Numbered from the stretch's first letter, positions 33,944 through 42,797 are shown. The stretch: DNA of 64,000 bases from Paenibacillus assamensis DSM 18201 (GCF_000422445.1 NZ_KE383837.1:744001-808000), one strand, 5' to 3'. Numbers and translations are program-made. Notes: generated from the letters alone by a model not told the origin.

Positions 33944-36316
33944 TTATTTAACGTCAGCAGCAGGCAGCAACGGGGAAGGTTGCCCTACCGCATATAAATG
34001 AAGCTCATGAAGAGCTCTTGTGCAAACGGTATACAGCAGCTTACGATCCCGTTCATGGCCATAATGCTCTTGGTCCGCATCCCAAATGATTACGCCATCG
34101 AATTCCAATCCTTTAGCCAAATAGGAAGGAATAACCCAACTGCCTACAGAAAACTGCTGAGTATGCTTCGTAACACGCCGCAATCCATCGATTTTCTGAC
34201 TAAGCAGCTGGTATACTTGTGCACTGGACGCTTCATTTTTCGCTAATATGGCGATTGATTGACAGCCATCTTCCTGCAACCGCTGCAATCGTTCGAATAC
34301 AAGCTGAGGTCGGGTTTCCTCTGTAACGACATGAACAACTGGCGGCTTGCCTTCGCGATTAAACGGCTCTGCGGGCTCACCATCAGGCAGAATGGCATGA
34401 GCAAATTCCGAAATTGGCTTAGTCGAGCGATAGCTCTTATTCAGCCGAATGACAGTAGATTTGCGCTCTGGGAACATACGCTGCACCATTTCGACACGAC
34501 CAACCCGATTGGACTCATAAATCGCCTGATTCCAATCCCCCAATATCGTGAACTTGCTTCGTGGGAACAAGCGAGATAGAAGTGCATACTGGAAAGCAGA
34601 GTAATCCTGCGCTTCATCTATAACCACTTGCCGGATATGGTTAAACGTGTTGAAGCCCTCTATACTCTCCATGATGTATAAGAAGACAGAAGCATCTTCG
34701 TAAGGAATTATTCCATCATTCATCCGAGCAAGCGTGTGTTCACCCATACTTGCAACCATCGAGGCATCAGGCATTGCATCAGGATCAACCTGTGCAGCAG
34801 CGTATCCTGCTAACCCTGACACAGCTACCCTTTCCTCACTCCCATTTGTTTGCTCGCTTCCGTTATGAGCAGATGCAGATGCTGCTGATGTCAATGCAAT
34901 CTCACACCAGCGCGGCAAGTGCGCATTAAACTGTTCGTAGATCGCATCCCATTTAATAAAGCTATACGTATGCGCCTTGCGTCGCATTTCTCGCACCCAT
35001 TTGCTTACATGCTTCTTACTCATTTGCATCATTTCTTCTTCTGAACCGATATAATTCGGTTGCTTCAAAAACCGTTGATACACCCGTTTAACTTCCTTCG
35101 CAGCCCATTCCTTCAAGTAGCTCTTTATCCATTCTCTCGTCTTATCCATACGAGCTGGCAGCGACCAATCGGCTAGTGTCACGTAGAAATGCTCTCTCAG
35201 CATTTCTTCTGTAATAATCGTTCTTTTGGGCGTACCCAAAGATTCGAAGGCGATACCTTCCTCCATTAAACTTGTCACAAAGGTATCTGCTACGGCCATA
35301 AACGATTCAGAAGCTTTCCAACGTGCAGAAGCCCGCTCCAGTTGCCCAACCGCTTCATTTGTTGGGTTCATTAACCGCTCTGCTTGATCGTAAACGTCTT
35401 CGATCTGTCTCGTTGTCCGCAAACGATAATCCACATATTGTTGGAACGTCGTCTGTGTCATATTGGATTCGCCTAGCTCCGGCAAAATGTTGGATACGTA
35501 ATCGTTGAACAGATCATTCGGTGAAAAGAGAACCACCTGTTCTGAATGCATACTTTCACGGTATTTATACAATAAATAGGCAATTCGCTGCATAGCAGCT
35601 GACGTCTTTCCACTTCCAGCTGCCCCTTGTACGATTAGCACCTCGTGTGCGTCATCACGGATGATCGCATTTTGCTCTCGCTGAATCGTGCTTACAATCG
35701 TCTTCATTTTCGTATCCGCACTGCGCTTCAACATATCTTGAAGCATGTCATCTCCGATTTGAATCCCTGTATCAAATACGGCTTCTAACTTGCTGTTGCG
35801 GATTAAATATTGACGCTTCAGCGTCATCTCACCTGTTATGACACCCATCGGTGTACGATACTGCACAGGCCCTGGCGCATAATCATAGAACAAGCTAGCG
35901 ATTGGTGTTCGCCAGTCGTAAACGAGATGCTCACCATTTTCATCCGTCACCGACATTAATCCGATTGTAACAGGTAGTTTATCCACCTCGTACTCTTCAC
36001 GGAAGTCAATTCGGCCAAAATACGGGCTCCCGATATGCTTGTCCAACTTCGTTAATAAACGACGAGCATGATCTTGGACACGCTCATAATTGGCCAGGTC
36101 TTTAGCCTGCTGCATGATGCTTACGTACGTTTCAAACAACTGCTCCTTGTCTACCGACACTTCATCCCAAAAATGACGTTTCATCTCGACAATTTCTTGC
36201 TGCTGATCACCAATCGTCCCGCGCAGTGAGTCCATTTGCTTGTCCATCACCTGAACGATATGCGTCAATTTACGTTCTTCTTGCTCGTATTCCAATGCTG
36301 TTATATGATCGCTCAC
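33944..36316 (-). CDS. helD: HelD-like RNA polymerase-recycling superfamily 1 helicase
   Basis: 790 residues. A charged coiled-coil N-terminus precedes PYFGRIDF and VYDWRTPIASLFYD, typical of HelD. Walker A is VQGAAGSGKTSAAMQ near residue 232, Walker B VVIDEAQDYS, then GDWNQAIY, LNKSYRST and the C-terminal LAKGLEFDGVIIWD. In Gram-positive bacteria HelD uses ATP to clear RNA polymerase from DNA; it is not a classic unwinding helicase. Oddly, just before the Walker B region there is a low-complexity Ala/Ser/Gly/Asn stretch of about 50 residues (SAASASAHNGSEQTNGSE and onward). GTG start 36316 with AAGGGG seven bases upstream. Confidence 0.9.
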   Translation of the reverse strand: MSDHITALEYEQEERKLTHIVQVMDKQMDSLRGTIGDQQQEIVEMKRHFWDEVSVDKEQLFETYVSIMQQAKDLANYERVQDHARRLLTKLDKHIGSPYFGRIDFREEYEVDKLPVTIGLMSVTDENGEHLVYDWRTPIASLFYDYAPGPVQYRTPMGVITGEMTLKRQYLIRNSKLEAVFDTGIQIGDDMLQDMLKRSADTKMKTIVSTIQREQNAIIRDDAHEVLIVQGAAGSGKTSAAMQRIAYLLYKYRESMHSEQVVLFSPNDLFNDYVSNILPELGESNMTQTTFQQYVDYRLRTTRQIEDVYDQAERLMNPTNEAVGQLERASARWKASESFMAVADTFVTSLMEEGIAFESLGTPKRTIITEEMLREHFYVTLADWSLPARMDKTREWIKSYLKEWAAKEVKRVYQRFLKQPNYIGSEEEMMQMSKKHVSKWVREMRRKAHTYSFIKWDAIYEQFNAHLPRWCEIALTSAASASAHNGSEQTNGSEERVAVSGLAGYAAAQVDPDAMPDASMVASMGEHTLARMNDGIIPYEDASVFLYIMESIEGFNTFNHIRQVVIDEAQDYSAFQYALLSRLFPRSKFTILGDWNQAIYESNRVGRVEMVQRMFPERKSTVIRLNKSYRSTKPISEFAHAILPDGEPAEPFNREGKPPVVHVVTEETRPQLVFERLQRLQEDGCQSIAILAKNEASSAQVYQLLSQKIDGLRRVTKHTQQFSVGSWVIPSYLAKGLEFDGVIIWDADQEHYGHERDRKLLYTVCTRALHELHLYAVGQPSPLLPAADVK

Positions 36317-36389
36317 ACTGCAGCCCCTTCCTCTTGCCTGTCTTTCTATCTACGTAACTTAATACAACCATTAAATAATGCGAAAATGC

Positions 36390-37049
36390 TTATGATTCAC
36401 CATGTAAAATACCTGCACTAACCGTATTCAACTCTTGTTCATCTATAGCCTCTATGCCCGCTATCAACGCGCGGCGAATATATTCGAGCGACATGCTAGC
36501 CTTTCCTGAATGACGTACCGCTTGCTCTGGTATAAATGGAATATGTACAAATCCACCGCGGCATCCCTGCAATACCGGCTCCGTTTCGATCATGTGCATG
36601 ATCTGATAAAATGTAGAGTTGCACACATACGTCCCAGCTGTATAAGAAACAGAACACGGAACGCCCGCCTTCTGAATCGCTTCTTTCATTGCCTTCAATG
36701 GCAGTGTCGTCCAGTAGGCTGCCGGACCATCGACGACTACTTGCTCGTCCACTGGCTGTGCCCCATCATTATCGGGAATTATGGCATCCATTCCATTAAT
36801 AGCAACACGCTCTAGTGTAATGTCTGGACGTCCTCCTGCTTGACCGACAGACCAAATAACGTCGGGGGTTCCGTTCAATGCGACTTCTTTCAACAATTCT
36901 CCGGAGCGTTGGAATGTCGTTGGCAGCAGCAGTGCCTTAACTTCATAGGCACCAACTTGTTGACCATCTAGTGTACGAACAGCTTCCCATGAAGGATTTA
37001 TCGCTTCCCCATTGAATGGATCAAATCCAGTAATCAGCAGCTTTTTCAT
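36390..37049 (-). CDS. pcp: Pyrrolidone-carboxylate peptidase
   Basis: 219 residues, the usual size. It removes N-terminal pyroglutamate from peptides in the cytoplasm. The C15-family catalytic triad is present: Glu in the ITLERVAINGMD segment, Cys in SYTAGTYVCNSTFYQ and His in GFVHIPFIPEQ. The N-terminal LLITGFDPFNGEAINPSW is diagnostic. GAGGAGG precedes the ATG. It is 73 bp upstream of helD on the same strand and may be co-transcribed with it. Confidence 0.95.
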   Translation of the reverse strand: MKKLLITGFDPFNGEAINPSWEAVRTLDGQQVGAYEVKALLLPTTFQRSGELLKEVALNGTPDVIWSVGQAGGRPDITLERVAINGMDAIIPDNDGAQPVDEQVVVDGPAAYWTTLPLKAMKEAIQKAGVPCSVSYTAGTYVCNSTFYQIMHMIETEPVLQGCRGGFVHIPFIPEQAVRHSGKASMSLEYIRRALIAGIEAIDEQELNTVSAGILHGES

Positions 37050-37202
37050 CCGTAGTCCTCCTCTATGTCATCCCGTTATATATGATCAGACCGTCTATAC
37101 CCTTGATCATCTCACAGTGATATTTCGCAAGCAACCATTTTGCAATCAAGATCGATTGTGCTATCGTAAGTGCTAGCTAGAAAGGAGTTGTAAGACAACA
37201 AC

Positions 37203-37655
37203 ATGACACAAATCGATACACCCGCGCTTATCCTGCTCATCCTAGCTGGACTGGGCTTGCTAAGCGGCAATTCCACAGTTACCATTGCGATGGTTATCCT
37301 GCTGCTATTGCGAGTTACGCAAATGCACACCCTATTTCCATGGATTGAGAAATATGGGCTTACGATAGGAATCATCATCTTGACGATCGGTGTAATGGCT
37401 CCGATTGCAAGTGGCAAATACGACCTAGCGACACTAACAGCGTCCTTCATGAACTGGAAGTCTCTGCTTGCCATCGCGGTCGGCATCTTCGTCAGCTACC
37501 TTGGTGGTAGGGGCGTCGGACTCATGTCCACATCACCTACAATAGTTGCGGGCTTACTCGTTGGTACCATTATAGGAGTCGCCCTATTTCGCGGTGTACC
37601 CGTCGGTCCGCTTATTGCCGCTGGCATTCTATCCTTATTTATTAGCAAAGGATAG
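37203..37655 (+). CDS. DUF441-family membrane protein (YtwI-like)
   Basis: 150 residues with four to five transmembrane segments. The blocks [36 protein letters not shown] and the C-terminal [19 protein letters not shown] are characteristic of DUF441, integral membrane proteins of unknown function. The ATG at 37203 is the only possible start because TAA lies in frame just upstream. Its AAAGGAG ribosome site is about 15 bases away, but GTTGTaagACAAC between them can form a small hairpin that brings the two together. An antisense frame at 37112-37486 is a shadow. Confidence 0.87.
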   Translation: MTQIDTPALILLILAGLGLLSGNSTVTIAMVILLLLRVTQMHTLFPWIEKYGLTIGIIILTIGVMAPIASGKYDLATLTASFMNWKSLLAIAVGIFVSYLGGRGVGLMSTSPTIVAGLLVGTIIGVALFRGVPVGPLIAAGILSLFISKG

Positions 37656-37725
37656 ACAAGGCTGATCATAACGCTCGATAAGACTTCCCAAACCCACTCA
37701 TGGAAAAATGTTCCGAAAAACAGAT

Positions 37726-37754
37726 TGACAATGTTTACATGCGGTGCTAGAATC
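37726..37754 (+). promoter_or_regulatory. Strong sigma-A promoter for the leader-bmrCD-like operon
   Basis: -35 TTGACA (37726-37731), exactly 17 bp, -10 TAGAAT (37749-37754). Transcription would start near 37761. This is one of the best-matching promoters in the window, and it drives a leader that ends in a terminator, as expected for constitutive initiation with attenuation control. Confidence 0.85.
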
Positions 37755-37826
37755 AACAAGTCAGCTAAAGCAAACTTTATTTCATTTCGAAACTGACTAC
37801 TACATAACGAAAGGCAGGTGCTATCC

Positions 37827-37922
37827 ATGTTGTTAATGAACCATCTGGCGTTGGACGCCAATTATAACACTAACTGCATACAGGAAGCCCTGCATATAAA
37901 TGATACATTTCTATCTAATTAG
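37827..37922 (+). CDS. Leader peptide of the bmrCD-like operon (BmrB-like)
   Basis: 31 codons, ATG 37827 to TAG 37920-37922, with AGGTG six bases upstream. The peptide begins MLLMNHLALD and ends HINDTFLSN. It starts about 65 nt after the predicted transcription start and is followed within 10 nt by a strong stem-loop and, 135 nt later, a terminator. In B. subtilis the bmrCD genes are preceded by a small gene, bmrB, whose translation controls transcriptional read-through when ribosome-targeting antibiotics are present. Position and layout match that system; the peptide sequence itself was not matched to BmrB. Confidence 0.7.
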   Translation: MLLMNHLALDANYNTNCIQEALHINDTFLSN

Positions 37923-37932
37923 GTAATCAACT

Positions 37933-38033
37933 TTCAGTCGTTTTGTAGTTGAACAAGAACGATTGAACCTTGACATTACCTTTTTAATCCAGTTGTGTCA
38001 AGTCATTTATCGGTTCGGGGCTTAACAGACCCG
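37933..38033 (+). promoter_or_regulatory. Stem-loops of the ribosome-mediated attenuator
   Basis: Three hairpins lie between the leader stop and the terminator. (1) TTCAGTCGTT (37933-37942) with AACGATTGAA (37958-37967), all ten pairs possible with one G-U, extended by TTGT/ACAA; TCAACT (37927-37932) with AGTTGA (37947-37952) is an alternative pairing. (2) CTTGACA (37969-37975) with TGTCAAG (37996-38002). (3) CGGG (38016-38019) with CCCG (38030-38033). Mutually exclusive pairings near the leader stop are what a stalled-ribosome switch needs. Confidence 0.6.
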
Positions 38034-38057
38034 TACGTCTATATCTAATACGCACTA

Positions 38058-38090
38058 GGTATATCGTCTGAGACGGTATACCTTTTTTTA
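38058..38090 (+). terminator. Attenuator terminator upstream of the bmrC-like gene
   Basis: GGTATATCGTCT (38058-38069) and AGACGGTATACC (38071-38082) form a near-perfect stem (one U-G wobble on this strand) followed directly by seven T. It stops transcripts 80 bp before the first ABC gene unless the leader is rearranged. Confidence 0.88.
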
Positions 38091-38170
38091 TATTTATTTA
38101 CTATGTGCGCTTAACCTTAACAAATGAGGACTATGCTTCAATCCTCTAACAAAAAAGGATGTGGGAATCT

Positions 38171-39910
38171 ATGCTTTCGGTACTATCCAAGCTCAGTTGG
38201 TTTTTCAAAGAACATAAGTGGCGCTACATATTTGGCGTCACCCTACTAGTCGTCGTCGGCATCATTGAGCTGATTCCTCCACGACTGCTCGGGCAAGCGA
38301 TTGATGAGATTGTATACGGCACCATTACATGGGAATCACTCACAGGCTACATTTTAATCAATGTGGTATGGATGGTCATTATTTATATTATAACCTACGG
38401 ATGGATGTACTCCTTATTTGGTGCTTCCTTCATTGTGGAACGGAAACTTCGCAGTCGCTTTATGCGTCATCTGCTTAAAATGACACCTACCTTCTTTGAG
38501 AAAAACCGTACCGGAGACTTGATGGCTAAAGCCACCAATGACATGCGCTCCGTATCTCAAACGACGGGCTACGGGATGCTTCTTATTACAGATTCAACCG
38601 TGTTTCTATTAACGGTACTTGTCGCGATGAGTGTGCTTATCCATTGGAAGCTTACGTTAGCAGCTTTGCTCCCTCTTCCGATTATCGCAGTGGCGATGAA
38701 AGTGTTCGGAAAGATGATCCACGAGCGTTATACGACAGCACAAGATGCATTCGGTGTTATGAATGACCAAGTGCTTGAATCGGTTGGAGGCGTTCGTGTA
38801 TTGCGTGCTTATGTACAAGAGCGCAATGATGAGACACGTTTCCGTGATATTACACAAGACGTGTATAAGAAAAATGTCGCGGTTGCCAAAGTGGACGCTT
38901 TGTTCGATCCGACCATTCGATTTGCGATAGGTCTTAGCTATATGATCGGCTTAGGTTACGGTGCTTATTTAATCATTCATAACGAACTAACGATCGGCGA
39001 ACTGCTCGTGTTCAATATGTACCTAGGAATGCTGATCTGGCCAATGTTCGCAATCGGCGACTTAATCAATGTTATGCAGCGCGGTAACGCTTCCCTTGAC
39101 CGAATTAATGAAACATTGTATTACAAGCCAGACGTTGCAGATGCAGCTTCTACGCAGGAAGTATCTGTCCCTGAGAAGTTTGAATGGAAGCAGTATCAGT
39201 TCCGCTATCCATCTTCAACTGTGAACAACTTGGAAGAAGTCACATTAACCTTATTAAAAGGACAGACGCTAGGCATTGTTGGCCGGACAGGAAGCGGTAA
39301 ATCTACCTTTGTTAAGCAGCTGTTACGTGAATATCCACTCGGAAATGGAAATATGCTAGTCAACGGTGTACCGTTGGATCAAATTCCACTCGATCAGATT
39401 CGCAGCTGGATCGGTTATGTGCCGCAAGAACAAATTTTATTTTCCAAAACCGTGGAACAAAATATTCGTTACGGTCATCAAGACGCTACCGAGCAAGATG
39501 TGATGCAAAGCATCGATATGGCTTCATTCACACATGATCTGCCTACCTTATCTCAAGGTACACAGACAGTTGTTGGAGAAAAAGGCGTCGCATTATCAGG
39601 TGGCCAGAAGCAGCGTGTGTCTCTTGCCCGCTCCTTCATCTCTGATGCGGAAGTACTCATTTTGGATGATGCTTTGTCCGCTGTTGATGCTCGTACAGAA
39701 GCAAATATTATTACGAACATACGGAATTTGCGGACGGGTAAGACAACATTAATTACAACCCATCGCCTTTCTGCAGTTGAACACGCTGACCAGATCATTG
39801 TACTTGATGATGGCCGCATCGTTGAACAAGGAACACACGAAGAGTTGATTCAACAAAATGGCTGGTATAAAGAGCAATTTGAGCGTCAGCAAATCGAGTC
39901 TTCCTTATAA
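38171..39910 (+). CDS. bmrC: Multidrug ABC exporter half-transporter, BmrC/YheI-like
   Basis: 579 residues from ATG 38171 (MLSVLSKLSWFFKEHKW, like YheI); an ATG four codons earlier has no ribosome site. Six membrane helices fill residues 1-300, then an ATPase domain with Walker A GRTGSGKST, Q-loop YVPQEQILFSK, signature LSGGQKQRVSLA and Walker B VLILDDALSAVD. The residue after Walker B is Asp instead of the catalytic Glu, as in BmrC, so this subunit contributes a degenerate ATP site. It pairs with the product of the next gene, 75 bp on, to export drugs. Expression is controlled by the attenuator upstream. Confidence 0.88.
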   Translation: MLSVLSKLSWFFKEHKWRYIFGVTLLVVVGIIELIPPRLLGQAIDEIVYGTITWESLTGYILINVVWMVIIYIITYGWMYSLFGASFIVERKLRSRFMRHLLKMTPTFFEKNRTGDLMAKATNDMRSVSQTTGYGMLLITDSTVFLLTVLVAMSVLIHWKLTLAALLPLPIIAVAMKVFGKMIHERYTTAQDAFGVMNDQVLESVGGVRVLRAYVQERNDETRFRDITQDVYKKNVAVAKVDALFDPTIRFAIGLSYMIGLGYGAYLIIHNELTIGELLVFNMYLGMLIWPMFAIGDLINVMQRGNASLDRINETLYYKPDVADAASTQEVSVPEKFEWKQYQFRYPSSTVNNLEEVTLTLLKGQTLGIVGRTGSGKSTFVKQLLREYPLGNGNMLVNGVPLDQIPLDQIRSWIGYVPQEQILFSKTVEQNIRYGHQDATEQDVMQSIDMASFTHDLPTLSQGTQTVVGEKGVALSGGQKQRVSLARSFISDAEVLILDDALSAVDARTEANIITNIRNLRTGKTTLITTHRLSAVEHADQIIVLDDGRIVEQGTHEELIQQNGWYKEQFERQQIESSL

Positions 39911-39985
39911 AACACGTGATAGTAAATATTGATAGGCAATCTTTCTAACTTTCTAATTTGCAAGCGACAGGAGGTACTACCTTTT

Positions 39986-42103
39986 ATGCAACTCGATACG
40001 GAACAATCCGCTAAGCCGAAGCAAGTCGGCAAACGATTGTGGCAATATGCGCTGCACTACAAAGGGACATTTATATTGTCCCTCATCATGCTTACCCTTG
40101 CGGTTGCTGCAGAATTAAGCGGACCGTTCATTGCCAAGACGATTATCGATCGTCACATCCTTGGTATTGAGCATCCTTACTATAAGACAACAACTGCATC
40201 TACCGACAATGTCACCTACAATGGCAGCACGTATAAACGATCGGATCGCTTTGAGCCAGGTGAAGTAAAGGGAGAAGCTCTTCATATTTTACAAGTCGGC
40301 TACAGCTTCGTACTCGTAAATGAAGAAGTACCGAATCCAAAAGGAGAGCGTACCTTCAACGAAGGCATGTTGAAAATTACGACGAAGGATGGTGTATGGG
40401 AAGGCGCTGCCTCCTCACTATCCTTGCAGCAAATGCTCGTCTTTTATGAACCTGAAATTCGCGGTATTTTATACTGGATGGCGATTTACGGCTTGCTGCT
40501 ATTTTTAAGTATCTTTATGAGCTTCGGTAAAATACTTGGGCTGCAAACCGCTGCTAACAAAGTCATTCGCAAACTGCGTGGTGATGTATACGTACACGTA
40601 CAGCGGTTGCCGATTCCTTACTTTGATAACCTACCAGCAGGAAAAGTGGTATCCCGCATTACGAATGATACAGAAGCAGTCAAAGACCTTTTCGTTGCCG
40701 TGCTGTCGAACTTTACATCCGGTATTATTATGATTACAGGTATTTATGTAGCCTTGTTCATCTTGGATGCAAAATTGGCACTAATCAGCTTATTGTTGGT
40801 ACCGATGATTATTTTGTGGATCGTACTCTATCGCAAGTTCGCAACAGGCTACAACACCATTATCCGTTCACGCCTTAGTGAAATTAACGCAATTATTAAC
40901 GAATCAATCCAAGGGATGCCTGTCATTCGTGCTTTCCGTCGTGAGAAACATACGATGGACGAATTCGAAAATTTGAACAGCGATTATATGAAGCATCAAA
41001 ACAAGATGCTCAATCTAAACGCTCTTACGTCGCATAACCTCGTTAATGTGCTGCGGAACATCGCATTTATTGCCGTGCTGTGGTTTTTCGGTGGAGCGGC
41101 GCTTAATGAAAGTGGCGTAATTACACTTGGCGTGCTCTATGCGTTTACTGATTTGCTCGGTCGTATGTTCCATCCGCTTACCGGTATGGTTAATCAGCTT
41201 GCGAACCTTGATCAATCCATCGTATCGGCAGGACGTGTATTTGAACTTATGGATGAACCAGTGGAACCGCACAGCGATGGCTCCATGCCTCGTTACAAAG
41301 GTCATGTCGTGTTTGATCAAGTATCATTTGCCTATAAAAACGATGAATATGTATTGAAAAATTTGAACTTTGAGGCAAAGCCCGGCCAAACGGTTGCGCT
41401 AGTCGGTCATACGGGTTCAGGCAAAAGTTCAATTATGAACTTGCTGTTCCGTTTCTATGATCCACAAAAAGGACAAATCCGGATTGACGATCAAGTTATT
41501 ACCGATGTCCCCAAACAGTGGCTTCGACAGCATATGGGTATCGTGCTGCAAGATCCTTATTTGTTCACAGGAACCATTGCATCCAATGTTAGTTTGAACG
41601 ACCCATCCATTTCACGTGAAAAGGTGGAGGCTTGTTTGCAAGCCGTAGGTGCAGATCGCGTATTGAAGCAACTTCCAAAAGGCATTGATGAACCTGTTAT
41701 TGAGAAAGGCAGCACGTTGTCTGCTGGACAACGTCAGCTTATCTCATTTGCTCGCGCCCTTGCCTATGAGCCAGCCATTCTCATTCTCGACGAAGCTACC
41801 GCCAATATCGATACGGAGACTGAGGCGATTATCCAAGATGCACTTGAGGTGTTGAAGCGAGGAAGAACAACATTTATCATTGCGCATCGTCTATCTACCA
41901 TTCGCAGTGCTGATCTCATTCTCGTCTTGCATCGTGGAGAAATCGTCGAGCAAGGTACTCATGATGAGCTTATCGCACTTGGTGGACGTTATTTCCGCAT
42001 GTATCAGCTCCAACAAGGAGGCAGCGTGACAACCGACTCATCGGCAGCTCAGGGAATCAGCCCCATTGCGGAAATCGTTACTACGCCAGTATCACCAGCT
42101 TAA
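39986..42103 (+). CDS. bmrD: Multidrug ABC exporter half-transporter, BmrD/YheH-like
   Basis: 705 residues from ATG 39986, preceded by AGGAGG; the longer frame to 39929 is not supported. Between the first two membrane helices it carries an insertion of about 95 residues (KTTTASTDNVTYNGSTY and onward), matching the extracellular domain known in BmrD. The ATPase domain has Walker A GHTGSGKSS, signature LSAGQRQLISFA and Walker B ILILDEATANID with catalytic Glu. The altered signature (SAGQ) would face the Asp-containing site of BmrC, consistent with one degenerate and one working site. A C-terminal tail of about 30 residues is extra. Confidence 0.88.
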   Translation: MQLDTEQSAKPKQVGKRLWQYALHYKGTFILSLIMLTLAVAAELSGPFIAKTIIDRHILGIEHPYYKTTTASTDNVTYNGSTYKRSDRFEPGEVKGEALHILQVGYSFVLVNEEVPNPKGERTFNEGMLKITTKDGVWEGAASSLSLQQMLVFYEPEIRGILYWMAIYGLLLFLSIFMSFGKILGLQTAANKVIRKLRGDVYVHVQRLPIPYFDNLPAGKVVSRITNDTEAVKDLFVAVLSNFTSGIIMITGIYVALFILDAKLALISLLLVPMIILWIVLYRKFATGYNTIIRSRLSEINAIINESIQGMPVIRAFRREKHTMDEFENLNSDYMKHQNKMLNLNALTSHNLVNVLRNIAFIAVLWFFGGAALNESGVITLGVLYAFTDLLGRMFHPLTGMVNQLANLDQSIVSAGRVFELMDEPVEPHSDGSMPRYKGHVVFDQVSFAYKNDEYVLKNLNFEAKPGQTVALVGHTGSGKSSIMNLLFRFYDPQKGQIRIDDQVITDVPKQWLRQHMGIVLQDPYLFTGTIASNVSLNDPSISREKVEACLQAVGADRVLKQLPKGIDEPVIEKGSTLSAGQRQLISFARALAYEPAILILDEATANIDTETEAIIQDALEVLKRGRTTFIIAHRLSTIRSADLILVLHRGEIVEQGTHDELIALGGRYFRMYQLQQGGSVTTDSSAAQGISPIAEIVTTPVSPA

Positions 42104-42229
42104 TAAACAAGCTATCTATATTAGGTAGGCATTTATAAGATAACACCACTTGCCTTGCTACTGTTGTTTATTTTCAAAGCTTAAACATATCTTTTGCAGC
42201 ACAGCAAAACCATCATAACTCATACACGA

Positions 42230-42276
42230 AACAAAGCAGCAGGGCTTGCCTTCTATGGCCACCCTGCTGCTTTGTT
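42230..42276. terminator. Bidirectional terminator between the bmrCD-like operon and the tiny-gene operon
   Basis: AACAAAGCAGCAGGG (42230-42244) and CCCTGCTGCTTTGTT (42262-42276) form a perfect 15-bp stem between convergent units. T-richness is modest on both sides (TTTGTTGCATT plus, TTTGTTTCG minus). Confidence 0.7.
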
Positions 42277-42323
42277 GCATTAACTTATAAGTGATAAGTC
42301 AAATAATGCCCACCGTAATGATA

Positions 42324-42533
42324 TTAATTTAATCTGCATTTATTTTTGATAAAATGCAATTGATTCTCTACATGATGGAGCTGTTCTTGAATAGGTTGCG
42401 AAGCTGCGGCTGCATCGGGATATTGTGACTTCAAGGAAGCAAGCTCCTCCTTTAATCGCGGCACATCATGATTCGCCTGTGAACAATCATAATCACTGTT
42501 TAGATCTGATTGAAATGAGAAATGTTCTGTCAT
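42324..42533 (-). CDS. Small hypothetical protein, coiled-coil-like (third gene of tiny operon)
   Basis: 69 residues. The C-terminal two-thirds (VPRLKEELASLKSQY, then IQEQLHHVENQLHFIK) has a heptad pattern suggesting two short helices that form a coiled coil. No family recognised. TAGGAG lies five bases before the ATG, overlapping the stop of the 27-codon gene, so the genes are closely linked. Ends 48 bp from a bidirectional terminator. Confidence 0.6.
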   Translation of the reverse strand: MTEHFSFQSDLNSDYDCSQANHDVPRLKEELASLKSQYPDAAAASQPIQEQLHHVENQLHFIKNKCRLN

Positions 42534-42541
42534 CGCAGCTC

Positions 42542-42625
42542 CTATTTTTTGCCCTTGGCATGATTACTGTCTGACGTACGAGTCGTTTTCGTTTGGTTTG
42601 CGTGACCTTGTTGTTTGTTAGCCAT
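42542..42625 (-). CDS. 27-residue hydrophilic small protein (second gene of tiny operon)
   Basis: ATG at 42625, stop TAG at 42542-42544. Very strong GGGAGG ribosome site ten bases upstream. The peptide (MANKQQGHANQTKTTRTSDS, ending NHAKGKK) is rich in Lys, Asn, Gln, Thr and His, with no hydrophobic segment. The composition is like small spore or DNA-associated proteins of Bacillales, but no family can be named. It lies 8 bp before the 69-residue gene and 34 bp after the 45-residue gene. Confidence 0.55.
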   Translation of the reverse strand: MANKQQGHANQTKTTRTSDSNHAKGKK

Positions 42626-42659
42626 GGTACTTCAGCCTCCCTATAAGCTAAGAAAGTTC

Positions 42660-42797
42660 CTACACTTCCTGCTTTGGAATGTTGTTTAGACTTGGGGCGC
42701 GATGGGCCGCCTTATTTGACTTGAGCGTAATACTTTTCTCAGTGAATCGTGATTTGTTCTGCAATTGATGAATTCGCTCTGCTCGATTGTACGGCAT
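42660..42797 (-). CDS. 45-residue basic small protein (first gene of tiny operon)
   Basis: ATG at 42797, stop TAG at 42660-42662, with GGGGGTG six bases upstream. The peptide begins MPYNRAERIHQLQNKSRF and ends NNIPKQEV. It is basic, lacks cysteine and has no hydrophobic helix. No family recognised. It heads a minus-strand run of three tiny genes, all with good ribosome sites, which makes chance reading frames unlikely. Confidence 0.55.
   Translation of the reverse strand: MPYNRAERIHQLQNKSRFTEKSITLKSNKAAHRAPSLNNIPKQEV

Noticed and set aside
37112-37486. Minus-strand 124-codon frame
   Set aside because: Antisense of the DUF441 gene, which matches a known family.
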